Part shown: one piece after another, positions 1 to 6,714 of the stretch
Position numbering within the stretch: position 1 is the first letter of the stretch
Layout: each line of letters opens with the position of its first letter
Assembly: GCA_964480195.1 (NCBI GenBank)
Contig: CAYZOJ010000035.1
Span: 1 to 15,634, forward strand
DNA from: Stercoripulliclostridium_A sp964480195
GTDB taxonomy: Bacteria > Bacillota > Clostridia > Christensenellales > DTU072
DNA: 15,634 bases
Reading direction: 5' to 3'
Made by a program: the position numbers and the translations under genes
Notes under the pieces: model-generated
What the model was told of the DNA's origin: nothing
Databases searched by the model: none
What the model saw: the letters and a program-made list of their open reading frames with translations, nothing else

Positions 1-22
1 ATCTTGACGGCTGTATTTCGCT

Positions 23-55
23 ACAGGGCAATAGTATTAACATCGAGAAAATCGG
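23..55 (+). repeat. Left-end copy of an inverted terminal repeat
   Basis: The core at 31-55 matches the reverse complement of 15604-15628 at 24 of 25 positions, and the flanking ACAG is also shared (23-26 here, 15631-15634 there). The two copies sit at the extreme ends of the window in opposite orientation. Both copies are open in the same frame, reading AIV-x-TSRKS, so they could be either a noncoding dispersed repeat or the end of a duplicated coding sequence. I recognise no protein. The simplest reading is a dispersed repeat at which assembly stopped. Confidence 0.6.
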
Positions 56-98
56 CAATTTTAGAAGAAAAACAGCAAATTTACGTAAGTTTTAGCCT

Positions 99-150
99 GC
101 CTTGTGTAAAGGGAGGTGGCACGGCGTCGCCGTGACGGAGGGATTGTCAT
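99..150 (+). repeat. Clostridia-type dispersed intergenic repeat
   Basis: The stretch reads AAAGGGAGGTGGC, then a 6-bp hairpin (CACGGC at 120-125, loop GTC, GCCGTG at 129-134), then GACGGAGGGATTGTC. From memory, this arrangement of a GGAGGTGGC box, a variable small stem and a GACGGAGGGA box recurs between genes in many Clostridia drafts. That recollection was not checked here. The GGAGG box resembles a ribosome binding site, but no coding frame follows it. Confidence 0.5.
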
Positions 151-171
151 TCTGCTCCTAAATACCTTCAT

Positions 172-285
172 CAACGGCACCGCCGTTGTATATCATCACG
201 CGATAGCGTGTATATCATCACACGGAGTGTGTATATCATCAATCCGCAAGGATTGTATAACGGGCGCAAGCCTCGCTTGCGCCCG
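172..285. repeat. Array of five hairpins with a constant linker
   Basis: Five perfect inverted repeats follow each other: 172-188 (7-bp stem, loop ACC), 197-210 (5-bp, loop GATA), 219-231 (5-bp, loop GGA), 240-255 (6-bp, loop GCAA) and 261-285 (10-bp, loop CCTCG). The stems have unrelated sequences. The linkers are constant: TATATCAT at 189-196, 211-218 and 232-239, and a shortened TATAA at 256-260. Four of the five stems start with CA and end with TG. The constant linkers with varied stems suggest stepwise growth of a small palindromic element. This is not a CRISPR, because the units are too short and the palindromes are the variable part. Confidence 0.8.
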
Positions 286-299
286 TCGAGAGCGTGTCA

Positions 300-426
300 A
301 GTAAATCTCAAAAAAATCAAAATATGCTATCCGCTAAAGTTCTCCGTATAAGAAAAAATAGGCTAACGTGTTATCGTCAGCCTATTAAAGTACTAATCAT
401 TCTCGCATATTTTTTTGAGATTTACT
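300..426. repeat. 18-bp perfect inverted repeat enclosing a terminator
   Basis: Positions 300-317 are the exact reverse complement of 409-426. The right arm overlaps the last codons and stop (422-424) of the metallo-hydrolase gene. The 91-base interior holds the terminator hairpin at 357-386. In RNA from either strand, the arms could pair into a long outer stem around the inner hairpin. The origin could be a local inverted duplication of the gene's 3' end or the edge of a mobile palindromic element. Confidence 0.75.
350..386 (-). terminator. Terminator of the metallo-hydrolase gene
   Basis: A 12-bp stem (357-368 with 375-386, loop TGTTAT, one G-T wobble) is followed on the minus strand by a T run (six Ts, then CTT). 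It lies 36 bases beyond the stop codon at 422, a standard rho-independent layout. Confidence 0.85.
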
Positions 427-1567
427 TCGTAACAAGCATATGGTCGTTGATTAGGTTTTTGTTGTTGTCTACAGGTACCTCGTTTTCGACGTCGAACGCG
501 AAATCTCCGTCTATATCTATGCACAGCACGATATCCCCGTGGCGGTTAGTGCGGTAGGTTACTATTCCGCGGTCGTAGAGGCGGTTCATAACCTCGATGT
601 CGGGATGTCCGTGCTTGGTGCTGTCGTCGCACGAAATTATCGCGTACTCGGCGGTGATGTAGTCGAGGAACTCTGCCGAGGAGCTTGTATTCGAGCCGTG
701 GTGTCCGATTTTGATAAAGTCTACGTCCAATGCGTTTTCGCCGAGTTTTTCCATAATCCAAGGCTCTGTCGATTCGCTTATCGCGTCACCGGTGAGGATA
801 AGTTTTCGTCCCGCGCATTCGACGGTAACGATAGGGCTCATGCCGTTGCTTTCGTCGGCGTCGTATTCGCCGTCGCCGTTTTCGAACCTCGCGTAACCGG
901 GCGCGTAAACGTTAATCGTGCAGTATTCGCCGAGGATGGTATAATCGAACCCGTCCTCGTCGATGGGCATATTGTGTTCCCCGTCGACTTCCGCTTTGAT
1001 ACGGTCGATAAAATCGGAATAAGTTTTGGTTTTGTCGCAATTATTGTAAATTACGTTTTTGACGACGTAAGCGTCCATAACCGCGGTAAGCATATTGTAG
1101 TGGTCGGTATCGGGATGGGTTACGATGAGGTAGTCGATATCTTCAAGGGAAAGTTTTGCAAGATACGCAAGAAGATCCGCTCTCGTTTGGCTGAGTCCCG
1201 ATGAAGTACTGCCGGCGTCGATCATCACGGTGAGCCCGTCTTCGAAATCGAGGAGCACGGCGTCGCCCTGACCTACGTTTATGAAGTGGGCTTCAAATAC
1301 GACGTTTTCGAGGATGACCTGTTCGTTTGCGGTAACGTTACCGCCGAGGCGAACGACGTCGAGGTTGCCGGCACTCGGAGAAGAGGGTAAATCCGAGCCG
1401 GAAGAATCCGAACCGGAAGAATCCGAGCCCAAGTAGTCAATTATCGCTTCGCCGACGGGGCTGAAAGAGAGCGCGACGAGTAGGGCGAGTATTATCGCGA
1501 TGACGATAGCGAGGTACAACGAACTTTTGTTGGATTTGGTATTTGCACGAGATTTTTTGTTTGCCAT
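422..1567 (-). CDS. Membrane-anchored ComEC/Rec2-like metallo-beta-lactamase hydrolase
   Basis: Predicted zinc-dependent hydrolase facing the cell exterior. Residues 17-35 form one hydrophobic segment after a lysine-rich start, giving an N-in anchor. No lipobox cysteine is seen. A low-complexity linker (47-60) repeats Gly-Ser-Asp-Ser-Ser. The catalytic domain runs from about 92 to 350, with FINVGQGDAVLL (95-106), the metal motif HPDTDH (151-156), LTGD (258-261), IGHHGSNTSSS (287-297) and KHGHPD (318-323). This set is typical of the beta-lactamase-like domain of ComEC and of stand-alone relatives. The ComEC competence channel membrane domains are absent, so this is not a full DNA uptake protein. 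Family members are predicted nucleases or phosphodiesterases, and the substrate here is unknown. The start is supported by AGGAG eight bases upstream. It is a single gene with its own terminator, divergent from the transporter unit. Confidence 0.85.
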   Translation of the reverse strand: MANKKSRANTKSNKSSLYLAIVIAIILALLVALSFSPVGEAIIDYLGSDSSGSDSSGSDLPSSPSAGNLDVVRLGGNVTANEQVILENVVFEAHFINVGQGDAVLLDFEDGLTVMIDAGSTSSGLSQTRADLLAYLAKLSLEDIDYLIVTHPDTDHYNMLTAVMDAYVVKNVIYNNCDKTKTYSDFIDRIKAEVDGEHNMPIDEDGFDYTILGEYCTINVYAPGYARFENGDGEYDADESNGMSPIVTVECAGRKLILTGDAISESTEPWIMEKLGENALDVDFIKIGHHGSNTSSSAEFLDYITAEYAIISCDDSTKHGHPDIEVMNRLYDRGIVTYRTNRHGDIVLCIDIDGDFAFDVENEVPVDNNKNLINDHMLVTK

Positions 1568-1583
1568 AATATATTCTCCTAAG

Positions 1584-1646
1584 GTACCGCGTCGGGCGGT
1601 ACGGAACTATAATATTATTGTACTATACGCGCCCCCGATTTTACAA
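1584..1646 (-). promoter_or_regulatory. Possible promoter and leader hairpin of the metallo-hydrolase gene
   Basis: On the minus strand TTGTAA (1641-1646), an 18-base spacer and TACAAT (1617-1622) could be a sigma-A promoter. Between it and the ribosome binding site lies a 7-bp hairpin (1584-1590 with 1596-1602) that would fall in the 5' leader. Other -10 choices exist nearby, so the promoter call is weak. The hairpin is clear. Confidence 0.4.
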
Positions 1647-1670
1647 TCCAAAACTCAAAAAAATTCGGTA

Positions 1671-1723
1671 TTGAAAAATATATACTTTTATTATATAATA
1701 CATATATCACGTCTCATAAGGAG
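1671..1723 (+). promoter_or_regulatory. Sigma-A promoter and ribosome binding site of the transporter unit
   Basis: TTGAAA (1671-1676), a 17-base spacer and a consensus TATAAT (1694-1699) form a strong vegetative promoter. AAGGAG (1718-1723) lies six bases before the ATG at 1730. The leader is only about 25 bases, which leaves no room for a riboswitch. Confidence 0.85.
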
Positions 1724-1729
1724 ATCCAA

Positions 1730-3391
1730 ATGAAACTCGATTACAAAAAGACAATCAAAGTCGGTCTTGCATTTGCCATCATAATGGTGTTCTGGACCGC
1801 ATACGACTATGTTATCCCGCTTTTGCTGGAAAACACGTACGGACTTTCCAATATGATGCGCGGACTTATAATGGGTCTTGACAACTTGTTGTCGCTCTTC
1901 TTGCTCCCGCTCTTCGGTAAGATTTCGGATAAGTCCACGTCCAAATACGGTAGACGTACTCCGTTTATCGTAATAGGTACCGTAATTAGTGCGATACTTA
2001 TCATTTTTGTACCTGTCGCTTCCAACTCTCAGCTCAAAGAAGCCACCGCGCTCAGAGAACAAATCGTCAACACCACGGTCGAGGGTTACACCTACACCGA
2101 CCATAACGGCGTAACGTACGATGCGGAAAGCCTTTACAGTATGCTTTATAGGGAAGGCGCAAAGAACTCCGACTACTGTGACCGTAGTTACTTCAAGGGC
2201 GACGAAGCCGAGTATCTCAAAATTGCTCTTCATCCTTATGAACTTAACGAGGACGGCGAACTCGAATATACCGATGAATACAATATGTATGTTAAGACGG
2301 GTATAAACAGTTTCGCATCCGATCAGATTAACGAAACGATTACCAAAAAAGAACCGGCGTCTTTGATAATCTATATGATAATATTGCTTATCGTCCTTAT
2401 TGCGATGGCAACGTTCCGTTCGCCGGCTGTCGCGTTGATGCCCGACGTAACGCCCAAGCCTTTACGTTCGCAAGCCAACGCGATGATTAACCTTGTAGGA
2501 GGCGTAGGCGGTGCGATAGCGTTCCTTATTTACACGATAACGCTTCTTATCAACCCCACGGGCTACATAGCGATATTCGTAGCGGTAGGAGTTGCGATGA
2601 TTATACTCCTTGCTCTCTTCCTGTGGCTCGTTAAAGAAAAGAAACTCGTCAAAGAATGCGAGGACCTTTGTGCGGAATACGGTATCAGCAACGACGACGA
2701 GGACGAAGTCCCCGCTAAGTCCGAAGACAACCAAGAACTTCTTACCGCGGATCCTCAAAAAGCCAAGAAGTCGAGATTTATTTCTCTTATGCTTATACTC
2801 GCGTCGATCTTTATGTGGTTTATGGGCTATAACGCAATAAGCTCCAATCTTTCGATTTACGTTACCAAGACGCTCGGATTGAGCTCGGGTATCGGCGGAA
2901 TCATTTCCGGCGTGTCGATGGGTATTTCCGCCGTCGCGTTCATACCCGTAGGCGTACTTGCAACCAAGATCGGCAGACGTAAGTCCATTATGCTCGGTTG
3001 GGCGCTTGCAATCCTTTCGTTCATATTGATATTCTTCTTCGCGGGCTCTCCCAGCAGTTACGCGATGTACCTCTTCACGGTATTCTACCTCATTGCAGGC
3101 TTCGGCTTGATTATCGCAAACGTCAATACCTTCCCGATGGTTGTCGAGCTCAGCACTTCCGATACCGTCGGTAAGTACACCGGATACTACTATGCGGCAA
3201 CGATGAGCGCGCAAGCAATCACTCCCTTTATCGCAGGCGCGATAATGGACGCATGGGGCACCAAGTATCTCTTCCTTTACTCGACGATTTGCGTTGTCAT
3301 ATCCGTTGTATTGATGTTCTTCGTAAAGCACGGCGACAGCAAGGCAATCCCGCCCAAGAGCAAACTCGAGTACCTCGGAGCAGACGACTAA
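1730..3391 (+). CDS. MFS transporter of the GPH/SLC45 sugar-symporter type
   Basis: Predicted cytoplasmic-membrane secondary transporter, probably of a sugar or glycoside with a cation. Twelve hydrophobic segments can be placed. MFS loop motifs are present in both halves: DKSTSKYGRRTPF (67-79) between helices 2 and 3, and KIGRRKS (413-419) in the equivalent place of the second half. MPDVTPKPLRSQANA (237-251) after helix 4 resembles the conserved loop of GPH and SLC45-like carriers. The central cytoplasmic loop (about 301-348) is acidic. Unusual is a hydrophilic stretch of about 110 residues (98-208) between helices 3 and 4. By topology this lies outside the cell, and it raises the length to 553 from the usual 440-480. 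The start has a strong AAGGAG and promoter. The stop overlaps the ribosome binding site of the next gene, so the two are co-transcribed. Substrate unknown. Confidence 0.85.
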   Translation: MKLDYKKTIKVGLAFAIIMVFWTAYDYVIPLLLENTYGLSNMMRGLIMGLDNLLSLFLLPLFGKISDKSTSKYGRRTPFIVIGTVISAILIIFVPVASNSQLKEATALREQIVNTTVEGYTYTDHNGVTYDAESLYSMLYREGAKNSDYCDRSYFKGDEAEYLKIALHPYELNEDGELEYTDEYNMYVKTGINSFASDQINETITKKEPASLIIYMIILLIVLIAMATFRSPAVALMPDVTPKPLRSQANAMINLVGGVGGAIAFLIYTITLLINPTGYIAIFVAVGVAMIILLALFLWLVKEKKLVKECEDLCAEYGISNDDEDEVPAKSEDNQELLTADPQKAKKSRFISLMLILASIFMWFMGYNAISSNLSIYVTKTLGLSSGIGGIISGVSMGISAVAFIPVGVLATKIGRRKSIMLGWALAILSFILIFFFAGSPSSYAMYLFTVFYLIAGFGLIIANVNTFPMVVELSTSDTVGKYTGYYYAATMSAQAITPFIAGAIMDAWGTKYLFLYSTICVVISVVLMFFVKHGDSKAIPPKSKLEYLGADD

Positions 3392-3400
3392 GGAGAAGTT

Positions 3401-4396
3401 ATGAGTAGGAGATTAGCAAAGTTTGTAGTATTAGTGTTTACTATGGTAGTAGTGGCACTGTTGGTAGTCAGCGTCGTCGGTATATTTAACGGCGAGGAAA
3501 AGGAAACGAATGTAACCGCATTCGACCACGGTACGAAACCGGAAGGGGAGGCTCTCTCGTTAGAGCTTCCTGATCCCAACGACAAGGAAGCCGTAATCGA
3601 ATTTGTCGCGGAGCTCTATAGAGTAGCTTGCGTCAATTATCAGAATACGGAAAACGTAGCGTATATGGTTAAGTCCTCGACTTTAATGCTTAATATGATA
3701 GATGTTCCCGGGTATCGTTTTTGCGTTAAGAACGGTGACGAGTTCAGATATCTCGAGTATTCGTTTATAGACGATGCGGACAATCCGATGATAGCTTTAA
3801 TCAGCGCGATTATGGGAACCGTAGCCGGGGATAGCACGCAATTTGCACTTGCGCAATATACCGATTCCACGATGGATACGATGGTCGCGCGTCGAGTTGT
3901 ACTCAATAAGAACGCCGAATACATCAGCCGTACGGAAAACGAAGACGGAAGCATTGATTTTAACGTAGACTGGTCGTCTGTTGCCGAAACGGAAGTTGAT
4001 AAGCCCGTTTATTATGCAGGTCAAAGCGAACGTTTTCAACATACCGATCATACCGTCAATGCGCAAACCATAACGGAAGCGAAGGTTACGTATAACGCGG
4101 AAGAAGGCTATTATATTTGCGAATTTACGTTGGATCCCGACCTTGCTCCTCTCGAGCGCACCCTTCCCAGCTTAAAGGCGAATTCCGAAAGAGAAGACGC
4201 GCATTATACCGAATTAAAGCAGGTAATGCATATTTGGGACAACGGTTACTTCAAATACTACAATGCCGTCGACAAATGGGAAGCAAGTAACGGTGCCGTA
4301 ACTTCTACCATAGATTTCCACACGACGTACTATTACGACGAAGTGCATACCGATATATCCAATTATCAATATATGTCGGAAATGTGCCATAAATAA
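3401..4396 (+). CDS. Unrecognised membrane-anchored extracytoplasmic protein
   Basis: I do not recognise this 331-residue protein. Residues 8-28 form one strong hydrophobic segment after MSRR, which gives an N-in signal anchor with the rest outside the cell. There is no lipobox cysteine after it. The external part (about 30-331) is rich in Tyr, Thr, Asp and Glu with alternating beta-like segments, and has four scattered cysteines (77, 108, 240, 329). It is rich in Glu early and in aromatic residues near the end (DFHTTYYYDE, 305-314). The ATG lies nine bases after the transporter stop, and the AAGGAG (3390-3395) overlaps that stop, so translation is probably coupled. The pairing suggests an accessory role for the transporter, for example substrate capture or contact with its large external loop. 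That is inference from position only. Confidence 0.75.
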   Translation: MSRRLAKFVVLVFTMVVVALLVVSVVGIFNGEEKETNVTAFDHGTKPEGEALSLELPDPNDKEAVIEFVAELYRVACVNYQNTENVAYMVKSSTLMLNMIDVPGYRFCVKNGDEFRYLEYSFIDDADNPMIALISAIMGTVAGDSTQFALAQYTDSTMDTMVARRVVLNKNAEYISRTENEDGSIDFNVDWSSVAETEVDKPVYYAGQSERFQHTDHTVNAQTITEAKVTYNAEEGYYICEFTLDPDLAPLERTLPSLKANSEREDAHYTELKQVMHIWDNGYFKYYNAVDKWEASNGAVTSTIDFHTTYYYDEVHTDISNYQYMSEMCHK

Positions 4397-4411
4397 TGTA
4401 AAAGCAAATGC

Positions 4412-4445
4412 AAAAAACGACTAACGGAAGTTAGTCGTTTTTTTT
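4412..4445. terminator. Bidirectional terminator between convergent units
   Basis: A stem of up to 14 bp (4412-4425 with 4430-4443, loop GGAA) has A-rich left and T-rich right edges, so it gives a U tract in both directions. It sits 15 bases after the plus-strand stop at 4396 and just beyond the minus-strand stop at 4453. It can serve both the transporter unit and the dehydrogenase operon. Confidence 0.9.
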
Positions 4446-4452
4446 CTGCTTG

Positions 4453-6714
4453 TTAAAACGTAAGCAGTCCTTTTGCTTTGTTTAAAATGTCGAGTGCGCC
4501 GTCGTAATAGTCAACGGAGTTAGGTATAATCGTGTCGGGCGCGCCGACGACCGCGACGGGAGCTTTGAGATAACGGAAACACGCGTTTTGAACGTTCACG
4601 GCGATGTCGCTCAAAATGCTTGAACGTTTGTTGCATACGCCCGCGACTATAAGTCTTCCGGTCTTTTTTACCGAGTCGCATACCGCCTGATAATCGAACG
4701 GGACAATGCTTCTGGCGTCTATGATTTCCATTGAAATTTCTGGGTGCGCCTCTTGCGCGGAAAGGGCGGAATACAAAGCGGGACCGAGTGTTAAAACCGT
4801 AATATCGGTACCCGTTTTGCGCAATGCGGATTCCCCGAACGGGATTTTATAGCATTCAATCGGCACTCCGTCTTTACGGAAGCGCTCGGGCATATCATAG
4901 AGTTCGCGACTCTCGAGAACGACAACGGGGGCGTTTACGCTAAGAGCGGAAGCCACCAATCCTTTTGCGTCATATGGTGTTGCGGGATATATGATTTTCA
5001 GTCCGGGTACCGCCGAAAGCATACCGACGGGATCTTGAGAGTGTTGCGCGCCGTATCCTTTGCCGACGGGAAGCCGTAGGGTTACGGCAAGATTGAATTC
5101 ACCGCCCGAAAGACCTCTCCATTTTGCAAGTTGGTTTACGAGCTCGTCCGCGCCTCTGAACATAAAATCGGCGTACAGTAGTTCTATAAGCGCGCGCCCT
5201 CCGCACATTGCGTATCCGGTGGCAGAACCTATTATAGCCGATTCCGCTATGGGTGCGTTGAACAGCTTTTTGTGCGGGAGAATCGTTTCGAGCCCGTTGA
5301 ACACACTCGATTGAGAGCCGTATCCGCGTACGTCTTCGCCGTAAGCGGTGAGATTAGGGTCGGAAACGAGTGCGTCCTCGACTGCCTCGGCGATTGCGTC
5401 GCGATAGGTTATCTCTTCGCGCGGTTTGTGCGCAGTCGAAATATGCTCCGAAGTTTTACGAGGTTCTTCCTCTTTAAATGTTAGTTCGCTTTCGGTTATT
5501 GCTTCGAGATAGCGGGCGTTGTCGATGTCGGGATTGTTAGGAGCCGTTTCAAGCGAAACCGCACAAGCAAAAGCTTTTGCCACGGTGTCTTTTACGTACT
5601 CACGGATTTTTATAAGTTCAGCTTCGGACGAAATGTTTTCGTTAAGAAGTGCCCGCCCGAAAGTCGTAATAGGATCTTTGAGTTTGTTTTCCGCAACCTC
5701 TTCGGCGGAACGATACTTTTCGTTATCTCCGAGGCTGTGTCCCGAAAATCTGTAAGCCGTAAAATTCAAGAGGGCGGGACCTTTGCCTTCGAGGAGTAAC
5801 GCCTTTTTTCTCGAAACGGCGTCGGCGACGGCAAGAGGGTTAAAGCCGTCTACGGTCTCCGCGTGCATAGCCTCCGGATTTATGCCCGCTCCGAGGCGTG
5901 CGGGATTCCCCATACCGCTTGTTTCGGTATGTGTGTTTCCGCCTCGCGCGTACACGTTGTCGGTTACGGCAAAAAGTAACGGAAGTCCGCGTTTGGTATC
6001 CCAAATATCGCGGAATTGTTTCATAGACGCGAAGTTCATTGCTTCGTAAACCGAACCGCACGCCATTGCCCCGTCCCCGAGATCGGATATCACAATGCCG
6101 TCCGTATTAGATATGAGTTTATATAATGAAGCCCCGAGCGCGAGCGGTGCGCTTCCGCCGACTATAGCGTTGTTCGGGTAGATTCCGAGAGGCGTAAAGA
6201 AAGCGTGCATACTTCCTCCGAGCCCTTTTTGGAAACCGCTTTTGCGCCCGAAAATTTCGGCAAAAGCTCCGTAGAGCGTAAACAAAATACAGTCGTGTTT
6301 TTTGTTGCCGGTAAAAGCCACTTTAACGTATTCGGAAACGTGTGCACCTTTACCGAACATTACCTTGTCGATTTTGTCGTCGTCTTGAGTTTCTTGAAAA
6401 CGCAAACCGCGTGCAATGAGTTCGCCGTGGCTTCGGTGTGTTCCGAAAATGAAATCACGTTCGTCTGTCGCGAGAGCTTTACCGACGGCAACGGCTTCTT
6501 GTCCTAAGGATAAATGTGCGGGACCCGAAAATTTGAATGGGACGCCTGCATACTCTCCGCGAGAATGACTTTCCGCGACGGCAGTTTCGAATTCGCGTAT
6601 AAAAAGCATATCGCGATAAACGCATTCGAGAGTTTTTTTATCGTATCCCGAATTTTTCAACGATAGAGAATAAGCGTTAATCGGGATGTTAGGAACGAGG
6701 ATATCCTTAGTCAT
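4453..6714 (-). CDS. Fused E1 alpha-beta subunit of a 2-oxoacid dehydrogenase complex
   Basis: Thiamine-diphosphate enzyme that decarboxylates a 2-oxoacid (or acetoin) and passes the acyl group to the lipoyl arm of E2. The alpha-like part (about 24-395) has THRSHGE (92-98), the ThDP/metal motif starting GDG (213-215) and ending TDN (251-253), and the phosphorylation-loop-like YRFSGHS (321-327). A charged linker (about 412-433) leads to the beta-like part (about 434-753) with APIAESAIIGSATGYAM (487-503), which holds the conserved Glu, and GYGAQHSQDP (553-562). All main catalytic landmarks are kept. The GDG-to-N spacing is longer than in separate alpha subunits, because of an insertion around 232-242. 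The ATG overlaps the end of the E3 gene by 8 bases, and AAGGA lies upstream within E3. Pyruvate, branched-chain oxoacids and acetoin all remain possible substrates. No E2 is in the window. Confidence 0.88.
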   Translation of the reverse strand: MTKDILVPNIPINAYSLSLKNSGYDKKTLECVYRDMLFIREFETAVAESHSRGEYAGVPFKFSGPAHLSLGQEAVAVGKALATDERDFIFGTHRSHGELIARGLRFQETQDDDKIDKVMFGKGAHVSEYVKVAFTGNKKHDCILFTLYGAFAEIFGRKSGFQKGLGGSMHAFFTPLGIYPNNAIVGGSAPLALGASLYKLISNTDGIVISDLGDGAMACGSVYEAMNFASMKQFRDIWDTKRGLPLLFAVTDNVYARGGNTHTETSGMGNPARLGAGINPEAMHAETVDGFNPLAVADAVSRKKALLLEGKGPALLNFTAYRFSGHSLGDNEKYRSAEEVAENKLKDPITTFGRALLNENISSEAELIKIREYVKDTVAKAFACAVSLETAPNNPDIDNARYLEAITESELTFKEEEPRKTSEHISTAHKPREEITYRDAIAEAVEDALVSDPNLTAYGEDVRGYGSQSSVFNGLETILPHKKLFNAPIAESAIIGSATGYAMCGGRALIELLYADFMFRGADELVNQLAKWRGLSGGEFNLAVTLRLPVGKGYGAQHSQDPVGMLSAVPGLKIIYPATPYDAKGLVASALSVNAPVVVLESRELYDMPERFRKDGVPIECYKIPFGESALRKTGTDITVLTLGPALYSALSAQEAHPEISMEIIDARSIVPFDYQAVCDSVKKTGRLIVAGVCNKRSSILSDIAVNVQNACFRYLKAPVAVVGAPDTIIPNSVDYYDGALDILNKAKGLLTF

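Noticed and set aside
1..135. Open frame from the left edge, possibly the tail of a gene
   Set aside because: Forty-five codons with no recognisable motif that run through the dispersed repeat and its hairpin. No ribosome binding site or partner supports it.
172..285. CRISPR array
   Set aside because: The spacing is only 21-25 bases, the conserved part is an 8-base linker and the variable part is palindromic. No cas gene is present.
539..1204. Plus-strand frame of 221 codons opposite the metallo-hydrolase
   Set aside because: Shadow of the well-supported minus-strand gene. No family motif and no ribosome binding site.
422..1567. ComEC competence channel
   Set aside because: Only the beta-lactamase-like domain and a single membrane helix are present. 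The multi-spanning channel domain is absent.
2462..3331. Minus-strand frame of 289 codons opposite the transporter
   Set aside because: Antisense shadow with highly charged, compositionally odd protein and no motif.
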